A stretch of 64,000 bases of DNA from Promicromonospora soli (GTDB lineage Bacteria; Actinomycetota; Actinomycetes; Actinomycetales; Cellulomonadaceae), in NCBI RefSeq assembly GCF_014653785.1, contig NZ_BNAS01000001.1, positions 248,001 through 312,000 of the forward strand, in the 5' to 3' direction. A program made the translations under genes and the position numbers. Below are positions 17,527-25,851 of this stretch, piece by piece; position 1 is the first letter of the stretch, and each line of letters opens with the position of its first letter. Below the pieces are notes generated by a model, which was not told where the DNA came from, did no database searches, and saw only the letters and a list, made by a program, of their open reading frames with translations.

Positions 17527-19704
17527 TCAGCGTGGGGTGACGGTGACGCGCAGGAGTCGCGCCGTCATCGGGGCGGGCAGCTTGATCTCGAGCGAGCAGC
17601 CGTCGTCGGCAACGGCGATCGAGTCGTCGTGCCAGGCCGGGTAGAGCACCTGGACCTCGCCGACCGCGCGCAGCCCGGGCAGCGCCAGCCGGACGACGTC
17701 GGCGCCGCCCGGCTCGGTGCCACGCCGGCTGACGGCGAGGTAGAGGTCCGTGCCGTCGAGGGCGCCCAGGACGACCCACGGGTCCCGCCAGCCGGGCAGG
17801 CCGAGCGGCCAGACCGGTACGGATCGGGCAATCGCGGGCCGGACCGTCCGGTAGACGGTGAGGGCGTCGCGGACGACGGCGCGCTGCGGCTCGTCGAGGG
17901 TGTCGATGCGTCCCGTGAGGTGGACCCGCGACAGCATCGCGGTGACGAGGGAGAAGGCAAGCTCCTCCTGGCTCATCGACCCCTCGACCGAGGCCCACAC
18001 GCCGGACTGCTCCGGCGTGATGGCGAGCGGCGCCGCCGCAGCCACCGGTGGCACGAGCCGGAAGTCCTGCTGGTCGGTGAGCGACTGGACCGGGAACACC
18101 GACCCGCTCGCCGCGTCCATGCGTGACCCGCCGGCGGCGCAGCCCTCGACCACCAGGCCGGGGTGCCGGTCCATGACGTCCGCCGCCCAGGCCAGATGCG
18201 CGCGGCTGTGCCCGAGGAGCCCGGCGCCCACCGCCTCTCCCGAGCCGCCGTCGGTCCCGGGGCCGGTGTCGACGTTGTAGTCGAGCTTGAGGTACTCGAG
18301 GCCGAACCGGCCGACGAGGCGGTCCACGACAGTGTCGACGTGGGCACGGGCCGCGGGGTGGCGCAGGTCGAGCTGGTAGCGGCCCCACTCGGCGACCCGC
18401 CGGCCGCCGCGCTGGAAGAACGCCTCGTCGGGCAGCTCGTCCGCAACCGGGCTACGCACCCCGACGACTTCGGGCTCGAGCCAGAGCCCGGGCTTCATGC
18501 CGAGCTCGCGGATGCGGCCGATGACGGCGTCGAGCCCGCCGCCGGGGAACCTGCTCGTGGACGGCTCCCACGCGCCGACGGAGTCCCACCAGCCACCGGA
18601 CTCGTCGTCGTACCAGCCCGCGTCGATCACGAAGTACTCGGCTCCGAGGTCCGCGGCCGCCTCGATGAGCGGCAGCTCGCGCTCCGTCGTCGGGTCGGAC
18701 ATCAGCGCGTTGAGGAAGTCGTTGTAGATCACGGGGAGCCCCGTGTGGTCCGGGTGCGGACGCCGGGCTCGCCGGCGGTGCGCTGTCAGCGCCGCCGCCA
18801 GCGCACCGAGGGTCGTGTCGACGTCGCCCGCTCCGGGAACTACCGCGAACGCGACCGGGACGGTGGTGAAGGTGTCACCCGGAATCAGCTCGGCGGCCCA
18901 CTGGTGCTCGTGCGACGTCGGGCCGAGCACAGCGAGGTAGACGTCCCCGTACCGGTCCCCCAGCTCCGCGTGCCAAGCGGAGCTCGACTCGATCTGCCAG
19001 CCCAGCATGCGGCCGGTCCGCAAGTCCTCGACGATGCCCAGCGGAAGGTGCTCCGACGTCGACCAGGCCCCGGTCGACGTGAGGCTGACGCGGTTCTTCG
19101 AACCGACCTGGTTGAACCGGGTCATACCCACGTCGTAGAGGCCACGCTCGGACAGGGTCGAGCGCCGCCAGCGGAACTCGCCGCTCCAGGGGTTGGCCGC
19201 CTCCCAGACGGCGAGCTCGTCCTCCCACCGGGCGCCGTGGCCCAGGCCGGACACGACCCCGGTCGTGGCGTAGTCGACCGCCACCCCGCGATCCGAGGAC
19301 AGCTCCGCCCAGGAGCGCAGCACGGGGATCCCGTCGGCCAGCTCGAGGTGGACCACAGCGTGCAGGCCCGACGTCTCGTCCGTGAGCTCCAGGCGCAGCC
19401 GCCGCAGCGTCTTCTCCCGGTCCTCCGCGATGCCGGTGAGCCGCATCCGCTGCGCGGCCGCGCCGTCGACGTGCCGCTTGCCCGAGGTGCCGACCCGGCC
19501 GTCGCCGGCAAGGGCGACCTCGAGCACGGGCAGCGCGGACCGGCGCAGGCCGAGCTGGTCCGGCCCGTCCTCGGCCGTGTGCCACAGCGCCACCAGACGC
19601 GGGGTCGTGTGCGGCCCGTGGGCGATCAGGAGCCGCAGGACGTCGTTGCCCCACTCGACGTTGCTCTCGGTGTCGTCCGCCAGGCCCGGAAGGGTGACGC
19701 TCAT
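17527..19704 (-). CDS. Alpha-galactosidase, GH36
   Basis: Retaining glycosidase that releases terminal alpha-galactosyl residues from oligosaccharides. The 725-residue protein has the N-terminal beta-supersandwich of GH36, then a TIM barrel with FVIDAGWYDD and WLEPEVV, the nucleophile in LKLDYN (Asp475) and the acid/base region VEGCAAGGSRMD. A C-terminal beta domain with YPAWHDDSI completes it. Full length for the family, and no signal peptide, so it acts in the cytoplasm. Its ATG overlaps the stop of the upstream gene (ATGA), which indicates translational coupling. The LKLDYN variant of the usual LKWDxN may alter specificity. Confidence 0.9.
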   Translation of the reverse strand: MSVTLPGLADDTESNVEWGNDVLRLLIAHGPHTTPRLVALWHTAEDGPDQLGLRRSALPVLEVALAGDGRVGTSGKRHVDGAAAQRMRLTGIAEDREKTLRRLRLELTDETSGLHAVVHLELADGIPVLRSWAELSSDRGVAVDYATTGVVSGLGHGARWEDELAVWEAANPWSGEFRWRRSTLSERGLYDVGMTRFNQVGSKNRVSLTSTGAWSTSEHLPLGIVEDLRTGRMLGWQIESSSAWHAELGDRYGDVYLAVLGPTSHEHQWAAELIPGDTFTTVPVAFAVVPGAGDVDTTLGALAAALTAHRRRARRPHPDHTGLPVIYNDFLNALMSDPTTERELPLIEAAADLGAEYFVIDAGWYDDESGGWWDSVGAWEPSTSRFPGGGLDAVIGRIRELGMKPGLWLEPEVVGVRSPVADELPDEAFFQRGGRRVAEWGRYQLDLRHPAARAHVDTVVDRLVGRFGLEYLKLDYNVDTGPGTDGGSGEAVGAGLLGHSRAHLAWAADVMDRHPGLVVEGCAAGGSRMDAASGSVFPVQSLTDQQDFRLVPPVAAAAPLAITPEQSGVWASVEGSMSQEELAFSLVTAMLSRVHLTGRIDTLDEPQRAVVRDALTVYRTVRPAIARSVPVWPLGLPGWRDPWVVLGALDGTDLYLAVSRRGTEPGGADVVRLALPGLRAVGEVQVLYPAWHDDSIAVADDGCSLEIKLPAPMTARLLRVTVTPR

Positions 19705-20657
19705 GCGATCACGCCGGTGACGGTGTCGATCGTCCACTCGTCCCGCCACTCGAGCTCGGCGGCGCCGCCCCCGATCCGCACCGGCAGCCACACCGGCGCG
19801 GAGTGGAACAGGTCGTCCCTGTCCCACCTGTCGCCGACATAGACGTGGCTCGTGGTCTGCGAACCCTGGACGGTCACAATCGTCGAGATCTGCGAGTCGT
19901 ACGTGGCCGACCCGGGCGGCGCGATGTCCGCCCAGTCGCTCCACGGCCCGGCGAGCGCCGACGCCGTCGCCACCTTGTTGTCGTTCGTGGACCAGCCCGT
20001 CAGGTCCGAGCCGAACAGGTAGTAGAGGCCGTCCACCTTCACCAGCGCCGGCGACTCGTACCCGTGCGGGCCCGCCGGGTGGTCGCTCGGCGGCGTGAGC
20101 GTCGTCGAGACGATCTCCTCGACGGCCAGGTAGTCCGCGGACAGCCGGTAGATGTGCAGGCCGTGCTCACGGTCCTCCGAAAGCAGGTACCCCGTGCCGT
20201 CGTCGTCCGCGAAGACGCCGATGTCCCGGCTGATGTTGCCCAGCGGGCGCTCGCTGCGCAGGTAGGTGTACGGGCCTTCGGGCCGGTCGGCCACCGCCCA
20301 GCCCACGCGGGCGTAGGAGTAGTCCTCGGACTCGACGTGCAGGAACATCACGTACGTCCCGGCCGGGTTGCGCAGCACCTTCGGCCGCTCGATCACCCGC
20401 CCGGGCGCGAGGTCGGGGACGTCCGGCGAGACCGGCAGGGCGTGCCCGTGTGCGGTCCACGTGGCGAGGTCCGTCGACGAGTAGCAGGCCACTCCCCCGA
20501 ACTTCCCCGCGTTGGTCTTGTCCTCGCCCCAGGCGTAGAACCTCCTCCCGAACTTCTGGATGCCGACGCCGTGCAGCTGGGCGACGGCGCCCTGGTCGTC
20601 GACGAAGAGCCGTCCTGGTGCGATGACTTCACGTGCGGCTCGCGGATGGGTGGACAC
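19701..20657 (-). CDS. GH43 subfamily 24-like glycosidase (exo-beta-1,3-galactanase-like)
   Basis: 318-residue five-bladed propeller enzyme. The run GVGIQKFGRRFYAWGED, VIERPKVLRNPAGTYVMFLH, YLRSERPLGNISRDIG and LSEDREHGLHIYRLS matches GH43_24, whose characterised members remove galactose from the beta-1,3-galactan backbone of type II arabinogalactan. There is no signal peptide. The start is GTG at 20657 with AGGAGA 4 nt upstream. It is first in the glycosidase operon and its promoter region shares an operator with the divergent lacI-type gene. Other GH43/GH117-like activities cannot be excluded by eye. Confidence 0.78.
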   Translation of the reverse strand: MSTHPRAAREVIAPGRLFVDDQGAVAQLHGVGIQKFGRRFYAWGEDKTNAGKFGGVACYSSTDLATWTAHGHALPVSPDVPDLAPGRVIERPKVLRNPAGTYVMFLHVESEDYSYARVGWAVADRPEGPYTYLRSERPLGNISRDIGVFADDDGTGYLLSEDREHGLHIYRLSADYLAVEEIVSTTLTPPSDHPAGPHGYESPALVKVDGLYYLFGSDLTGWSTNDNKVATASALAGPWSDWADIAPPGSATYDSQISTIVTVQGSQTTSHVYVGDRWDRDDLFHSAPVWLPVRIGGGAAELEWRDEWTIDTVTGVIA

Positions 20658-20674
20658 ACAGTCTCCTAGATCGG

Positions 20675-20690
20675 GGGAAAACGTTATCAT
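20675..20690. promoter_or_regulatory. LacI-type operator between the regulator and glycosidase genes
   Basis: gggaaaacgttatcat matches the palindrome at 13 of 16 positions including the central AACGTTATC. Its last six bases (TATCAT) are the probable -10 box of the regulator gene, so bound repressor would block both divergent promoters. Confidence 0.65.
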
Positions 20691-20697
20691 CTGAAGT

Positions 20698-21729
20698 ATG
20701 CTCGGCCTTATGGCCAGTCCGAAGCCGTACCGCGCACCCGTCCTCGCCGATGTCGCCAGGGCGGCGGACGTCTCAGTGCCCACCGTGTCCCGAGTCCTCA
20801 ACGGCTCGAAGTACGTGGCGCCCGACCTGGCGCAGCGGGTGAACGAGGCAGTGCAGGCGCTCGGGTACCGCCCGAACGGCGCAGCCCGCTCGATGCGGTC
20901 CGGCCGGCGGACACTCGTGTCGGTCCTGGCCGGGGCGACCGCCAACTACGGCTACGCGCGCACGCTCCAGGGCGTCGAGACCGCCGCCCGCCGTGCGGGC
21001 ATGTCGGTCTCGATCACCGTCGTGGAGTCCGGTGAAGACGAGCACGTCCGCGCTGCGATCGACCTCACGCTGGCGCAGCCGACGGCGGGCGTGATCGTCC
21101 TCGAGTTCGACCGCGCGGGCATCAACGCCGCCAAGGCGCTGCCCGAGGGCCTGCCCGTCGTCGTCGCCGGCGGGGGTTCGCGGCGCACCGGCCAGGTCCC
21201 GGCCGCCCTGATCGACGAGCGCGCGGCGGGCCGCCAGGCCACCGAGTACCTGCTCCACCTCGGCCACCGGACGGTCCACCACATCGCGGGACCCACCGAG
21301 GGCAAGCACTCGGGCCGCACCGACGGCTGGCGCGCGGCCCTCACCGCCGCCGGCGCCCCGGCCCCGCAGATCATGCGGGCCGACTGGGACGCGAGCGCCG
21401 GCTACCGCTGGGGCGAACGGATCGCCGGGATGAGCGACGTCACCGCGGTCTTCTGCGCCAACGACGACATAGCGCTCGGCCTCATGCGCGCCCTGTCCGA
21501 CCGCGGCATCGACGTCCCGAGGGACATCTCCGTGATCGGCTTCGACGACCAGCCGCTGGTCGCCCTGTGGCGCCCCTCCCTGACCACCGTGGACCAGGAC
21601 TTCGAGGACCTCGGCGCCCGCGCGTTCGGCCTCCTGTCCCAGGTGATCGGCGGGGAGCCGGACGCGGCGTCGTCGGTCAAGGCGCCGCAGCTGGTCGTGC
21701 GGGAGTCGACCGCTCCGCCGAAGGGCTGA
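20698..21729 (+). CDS. LacI-family transcriptional regulator
   Basis: 343-residue repressor. The N-terminal helix-turn-helix and hinge are clear (ADVARAADVSVPTVSRVLNG, then YRPNGAARSM near residues 60-68), followed by a periplasmic-binding-protein-like effector domain ending with VIGFDDQPL and LTTVDQDF motifs. It lies divergent from the glycosidase operon and next to the sugar importer, with its binding palindrome in its own promoter, so it very likely controls this locus in response to a sugar derived from the substrate polymer. ATG at 20698, 8 nt after TATCAT; a second ATG at 20710 is possible. Confidence 0.9.
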   Translation: MLGLMASPKPYRAPVLADVARAADVSVPTVSRVLNGSKYVAPDLAQRVNEAVQALGYRPNGAARSMRSGRRTLVSVLAGATANYGYARTLQGVETAARRAGMSVSITVVESGEDEHVRAAIDLTLAQPTAGVIVLEFDRAGINAAKALPEGLPVVVAGGGSRRTGQVPAALIDERAAGRQATEYLLHLGHRTVHHIAGPTEGKHSGRTDGWRAALTAAGAPAPQIMRADWDASAGYRWGERIAGMSDVTAVFCANDDIALGLMRALSDRGIDVPRDISVIGFDDQPLVALWRPSLTTVDQDFEDLGARAFGLLSQVIGGEPDAASSVKAPQLVVRESTAPPKG

Positions 21730-21737
21730 GCGGCCCA

Positions 21738-22679
21738 CTACTTGAGGCTTCCGAGCGTGACGCCCGAGCGCCAGTAGCGCTGCATCGCGATCATGAGGAC
21801 GACCATCGGGATCGTCGAGATGAGCGATCCCGTCAGGACCAGGCTGGTGAGGTCGACGGTGCTGTCGGTGCCGCGCTGCAGCCACGAGTACATGCCGAGC
21901 ATCACGGGCCACTTCTCGGCCCCCTTGAGGAACACCAGCGGCCACATGAACGTGTTCCACGACGCCACGAAGTGCAGCAGGAAGATCGTCGCACCCGCCG
22001 TGGAAAGCAGGCGCAGACCCATGGAGAAGAAGATCCGGTACTCGCCGGCGCCGTCGATGCGGGCGGCCTCCATGAGCTCGGTCGGGACCGCGCCCTCGGC
22101 GTAGACCTTGGCGAGGTAGACCGAGAACGACCCGAACATCCCGGGCAGGATCATTGCCCAGATGGTGTCGTACAGGCCGAGGTTGACGAAGAGGATGAAG
22201 GACGGCACGACCATCAGCGAGCCGGGGATCAGGAACGACGCGATGATCAGGCCCATCGTCAGCCCACGCCCGCGGTACCGGTACTTGGCGATGCCGTAGC
22301 CGGCCGCCAGCGCGACCAGCGTCAGCCCGAGCGAACCGAGCCCCGCGTACACGACGGTGTTCCACAGCCATCGGCTGAAGATCCCGTCCTGGTAGGTGAA
22401 CAGGTCGCCCAGGTTCTGCCACAGGTTGAACTGGCTGAACCAGAGCCCGTTGGTCGTGTACAGCTCGCGCTGGTTCTTCGTCACTGCGACGAGCAGCCAC
22501 CACAGCGGCCCGACGGCGTACAGCGCCAGGGCGACCAGCACCCCCAGGACCACCCAGCGGGAGGCGCCGCGGGCTTCCGCGACGGAGGAGTACTCGTCGG
22601 CCCGTCGACGACGTCGTCCTGGCTTGCGCGCGGTCTCGCCGACGGCGGCGGCATCGGGCACCAGTGTCGTGTCGCTCAT
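21738..22679 (-). CDS. Sugar ABC transporter permease, MalG type
   Basis: Inner subunit of a carbohydrate importer, 313 residues with six predicted membrane helices. An unusually long basic N-terminal tail (GRRRRRADEYSS) precedes the first helix. The cytoplasmic coupling (EAA) loop is TELMEAARIDGAGEYRIFFS. The C-terminal LQRGTDSTVDLTSLVL...QRYWRSGVTLGSLK pattern is that of MalG-like permeases. The ATG overlaps the stop of the upstream permease gene by 4 nt. It ends 8 nt from the convergent lacI stop. No ATPase gene follows, as usual for actinobacterial sugar importers that share an MsiK-type ATPase. Confidence 0.92.
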   Translation of the reverse strand: MSDTTLVPDAAAVGETARKPGRRRRRADEYSSVAEARGASRWVVLGVLVALALYAVGPLWWLLVAVTKNQRELYTTNGLWFSQFNLWQNLGDLFTYQDGIFSRWLWNTVVYAGLGSLGLTLVALAAGYGIAKYRYRGRGLTMGLIIASFLIPGSLMVVPSFILFVNLGLYDTIWAMILPGMFGSFSVYLAKVYAEGAVPTELMEAARIDGAGEYRIFFSMGLRLLSTAGATIFLLHFVASWNTFMWPLVFLKGAEKWPVMLGMYSWLQRGTDSTVDLTSLVLTGSLISTIPMVVLMIAMQRYWRSGVTLGSLK

Positions 22680-23680
22680 GGCTCTTCCCTGTTGATGAAG
22701 CGGTAGATGATCGCGGAGGCGACGCCGACGACGAGGGCGAGGATGACCGACAGAGCCGTGGCGTAGTTGAGGTTGCCCACCTTGAACGCCTGGTCGTAGA
22801 TCATCATGGCCGGCGTGAAGTCCCGCGTGATGGTCTCGGGGGTGACCGCCCGGAACAGCAGGGGCTGGTCGAAGAGCTGCAGCGTGCCGATGATCGAGAG
22901 CAGCGACGTCAGCACCAGCGACGCGCGCACGAACGGGACCTTGATGGACCACGCGATCCGCAGCTCGGACGCGCCGTCGAGCCGCGCCGCCTCGAAGATC
23001 TCGTGGGGCACCGACTGGAGCGCCCCGTAGAGGATCAGCATGGTGAACCCGAGCGAGCCCCAGACCGCAAGGTTGCCCATCGACACCCAGACCATCGAGC
23101 TCGAGAAGAAGTTGACGTCGAGGCCGAAGATCTCGAAGAACGGGGTCAGCGGCCCGACCGTCGGGCTGTACTGGAAGATCCAGACCATCGTGCCGACGAC
23201 GCCCGGCACCATGTAGGGAAGCAGCAGCGCAATCCGGAACCGGGCAGCGGCGCGGCGGCGCGCGGCGTCGAGCAGGAGGGCGAGGGCGAGGCTCAGCACC
23301 TGGGTCAGCGGGACCACGACCAGGGCGTACAGGAACACCCTGAGCATCCCGGTCCAGAAGGAGCCGTCGACGAGGCCGGCGGCGAAGTTGTCCAGCCCGG
23401 CGAAGGAGACGGTCTGCCCGCCGAAGCCCAGGCCGCCCGTGGACTTCGTGGTGTAGACGCTCTCCCGCAGGGCCATCCCGACCGGCACGAGCACAAAGAG
23501 TGCGAAGCCGGCCAGGAACGGGAAGGTGAGCGAAGCGCCCTTGACGCTCTGTGCGGTGCGCCAGTTCCAGAGCGGGGTACGCCCACGAGGGGAGGAGCCG
23601 CTCCTGGCACGCCCGCCAGGTGGCGAGCCGGGGACCGGCTCGCGCGCGGTGGTGTGGTGGTCTTGCGTGTTGACGGACAT
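22676..23680 (-). CDS. Sugar ABC transporter permease, MalF type
   Basis: 334-residue partner permease. About 45 polar N-terminal residues are followed by the first helix (LTFPFLAGFALFVLVPVG), a periplasmic region with the family signature FAGLDNFAAGL, four central helices and the EAA loop EIFEAARLDGASELRIAW. The last helix is ILALVVGVASAIIYRF. It forms the channel heterodimer with the downstream MalG-like subunit. It lies 28 nt behind the binding-protein gene, so the three form one operon. Confidence 0.92.
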   Translation of the reverse strand: MSVNTQDHHTTAREPVPGSPPGGRARSGSSPRGRTPLWNWRTAQSVKGASLTFPFLAGFALFVLVPVGMALRESVYTTKSTGGLGFGGQTVSFAGLDNFAAGLVDGSFWTGMLRVFLYALVVVPLTQVLSLALALLLDAARRRAAARFRIALLLPYMVPGVVGTMVWIFQYSPTVGPLTPFFEIFGLDVNFFSSSMVWVSMGNLAVWGSLGFTMLILYGALQSVPHEIFEAARLDGASELRIAWSIKVPFVRASLVLTSLLSIIGTLQLFDQPLLFRAVTPETITRDFTPAMMIYDQAFKVGNLNYATALSVILALVVGVASAIIYRFINREEP

Positions 23681-23708
23681 CGGCGTCCTCCCCTCGTGGA
23701 TCAGTGGG

Positions 23709-25034
23709 TCACTCGGCCACGGTGTAGGAGATGCCCTTGCTCTCCAGGTCGGAGGCGACGAACTCCTCCACGGCGGTCATGGCCTCCTCGAGCGTGATCT
23801 TGCCCGCGACGGCCTTGCCCCACTGGTCCTGGAGCTCCGGGAACCAGGCGTCGTAGTTCGGGCCGAGCTCGAACTTGCCGATCACGGTCTCCTGGGCGGC
23901 GACGATCTCCTCGCCCGCGGCCTTCTCGTCGGCGAAGAAGTCCTTCGGGATGACCTCTTCGACGTAGGGAGCCGGGTCCTGAATCTGCGTCGGGAAGCCG
24001 ATGGCGCCCGTCTCCGCGTTCCGGCCGGCCTCGACGGCCTCGGGAGTAGTGAGCCAGTCCGTGTAGGCCATGACCGCGTCGGGCTCCTCGCAGCCCTCCG
24101 GCACGAACGACGGAGCCGTGCGCCCCGGCGTCACGGGCGCGGCCGCGTCCGCGAACTGCGGGATCGGGTGCGCCGACCAGTCACCCGCCGAGTCGGTGAA
24201 GCCGACCTGGTAGCCGCCAAGCGACCACCACTGCGTGGTCACGGACGCCATCTTGCCCGAGTCGAAGTACTTGAGAAGTGCGGGCTTGTCCATGTAGGTC
24301 TGGTTCGATACCAGGTCCTCGTCGATGAGCTGCTGGAACACGTCGGCTGCGGCCAGCGTGCCGTCGTCAGTGAAGTTGACGACCCACTGGTCGCCGTCGA
24401 TGGCGAACCACTCGGCGCCCGCCTGCTGGGCCAGGTTCATCAGGCTGCTCGGGTCCTCGCCGGCCAGGTTCGTGATGTCGACGCCGTGCGGCTTGAGCTC
24501 GCGGCCCGCGTCGACGAACTCGTCCCAGGTGGTCGGCACCTCGACGTCGTACTTGTCGAACGTCTTCTGGTTCACGATGTAGAACTGGCCGTCCGACCCG
24601 GACGGCAGGCCGTAGTACCGGCCGTCGACCTGGGCCGCGGCGAGCGCGCCCTCGTTGTACAGGTCGGCGGAGCCCTCGACCTGCTCGGTGATGTCCTGCG
24701 CCCAGCCGTTGACGACCATGGTGGTCAGCGGCGCGAAGCCCTGCACCAGGCACGGCACTCCGGAGCCGGCCTCCATCGCGTTCTGGAAGTTGGTCTGCGT
24801 GGCGACGTTGCTGGCCTGCAGCACGTACTTCACCTCGACGTCGTCCTGTGCCTCGTTGAACGCGTCGACGATCTGCTCGCCGGTCTCGGCGTTCCAGCCC
24901 CAGATCTCGATCGTGACCGGGCCTTCGGCCTCGGCCGGGCCGGCGGACGCTCCGGTCGACGAACAGGCGGTCAGGCCAGTCAGCGCCGTGACGGCCAGCC
25001 CTGCGGTCGCCCAGCGTGCGCGTGATCGCATCAT
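23709..25034 (-). CDS. Extracellular sugar-binding lipoprotein of the ABC importer
   Basis: Solute-binding protein of the family-1 type, 441 residues. The lipoprotein signal ends in the lipobox LTGLTAC, so Cys24 would be lipidated and the protein tethered outside the membrane. The mature part has the usual IWGWNAETGEQIVDAFN start, ALAAAQVDGRYYGLPSGSD and PTTWDEFVDAGREL motifs and Trp-rich ligand region (TTQWWSLGGY). It captures an oligosaccharide and delivers it to the two permeases. ATG start after AAGGGAGAG. Two LacI-type operators lie 53-68 and 145-160 nt upstream, so expression should be substrate-inducible. Confidence 0.93.
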   Translation of the reverse strand: MMRSRARWATAGLAVTALTGLTACSSTGASAGPAEAEGPVTIEIWGWNAETGEQIVDAFNEAQDDVEVKYVLQASNVATQTNFQNAMEAGSGVPCLVQGFAPLTTMVVNGWAQDITEQVEGSADLYNEGALAAAQVDGRYYGLPSGSDGQFYIVNQKTFDKYDVEVPTTWDEFVDAGRELKPHGVDITNLAGEDPSSLMNLAQQAGAEWFAIDGDQWVVNFTDDGTLAAADVFQQLIDEDLVSNQTYMDKPALLKYFDSGKMASVTTQWWSLGGYQVGFTDSAGDWSAHPIPQFADAAAPVTPGRTAPSFVPEGCEEPDAVMAYTDWLTTPEAVEAGRNAETGAIGFPTQIQDPAPYVEEVIPKDFFADEKAAGEEIVAAQETVIGKFELGPNYDAWFPELQDQWGKAVAGKITLEEAMTAVEEFVASDLESKGISYTVAE

Positions 25035-25086
25035 GACTCTCTCCCTTGAGATTTACTCTCCCTTGAGCCGCGCCGCGGTCCGGCGC

Positions 25087-25102
25087 AGGAAAACGTTCTC
25101 AG
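25087..25102. promoter_or_regulatory. LacI-type operator near the importer promoter
   Basis: aggaaaacgttctcag keeps the AAAACGTT core of the motif but matches only 11 of 16 positions overall. It is 53 nt upstream of the binding-protein start, a normal place for repression. Confidence 0.5.
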
Positions 25103-25178
25103 ATTAACGGACTGACCCCATGTGTCAAGCAACGGTCTCATAACAGGCATCGGAGCCTTGGTCTCGCCCACGGGCTGG

Positions 25179-25194
25179 CGGACAACGTTATCCC
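25179..25194. promoter_or_regulatory. LacI-type operator, distal importer site
   Basis: cggacaacgttatccc matches the 16-bp palindrome at 14 positions. It lies 145 nt upstream of the importer operon and 54 nt upstream of the divergent reductase gene, so it may act with the proximal site by looping or also control the reductase gene. Confidence 0.65.
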
Positions 25195-25247
25195 GCGCGA
25201 AGGGTCACCCACCGATGAGTTCGCAGCGCCCTCGTCGTCGGACAGGA

Positions 25248-25838
25248 ATGGGAATCGTCAAGGCAGACATGGCAGTTTCGCTCGACGGCTACTCGGCCGG
25301 CCACGACCAGACTCTCGAGCACCCGTTCGGACCGCTCGCCGGCGAACGCCTGCACACCTGGATGTTCGAGTACGGGGACAAGCACAAGGCGGAGGTAGAC
25401 GCCATCGTCGGCGCCGGCGCGTACATCATGGGGCGCAACATGTTCTCCCCCGGGCGCGGACCGTTGGACCCGGAATGGAAGGGCTGGTGGGGCGACAATC
25501 CGCCGTACCACGGACCCGTCTTCGTACTCACCCACCACGCACGTGACCCGATCCCGATGGACGGCGGCACCACGTTCCACTTCGTCACCGAAGGCCTGGA
25601 GAGCGCGATGGAGCAGGCACTGGCGGCTGCAGGGGACAACGACATCTCCATCACGGGCGGGGCCACGACACTCAACGAGTACCTCGCCGCGGGGTACGTC
25701 GACGAGCTCCGGCTGCACATCGTGCCCTTCACGCTCGGCTCGGGCACGCGGGTGTTCGACGGCGTTCCGCCCATCGAGTTCTCCTCCACCACCGTGCGGC
25801 ACACGCCCGAGGTCACGCACATGACGCTGCGCCGGTGA
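25248..25838 (+). CDS. DHFR-fold reductase family protein (RibD C-terminal type)
   Basis: 196-residue soluble protein with the RibD C-terminal/DHFR fold. The first strand is ADMAVSLDGYSAG, followed by GAGAYIMGRNMF, GPVFVLTHHARDPI and the NADPH-binding GDNDISITGGATTLNEYL. These proteins reduce pterin or pyrimidine-like substrates in a few known cases, and no specific reaction can be given. The ATG at 25248 is chosen because the fold begins within a few residues of it and GGA lies 5 nt upstream. ATG codons at 25122 and 25215 would add poorly conserved residues. It ends 13 nt before pabC and could be cotranscribed with it. Confidence 0.78.
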   Translation: MGIVKADMAVSLDGYSAGHDQTLEHPFGPLAGERLHTWMFEYGDKHKAEVDAIVGAGAYIMGRNMFSPGRGPLDPEWKGWWGDNPPYHGPVFVLTHHARDPIPMDGGTTFHFVTEGLESAMEQALAAAGDNDISITGGATTLNEYLAAGYVDELRLHIVPFTLGSGTRVFDGVPPIEFSSTTVRHTPEVTHMTLRR

Positions 25839-25851
25839 CAGACTGGAAGGC

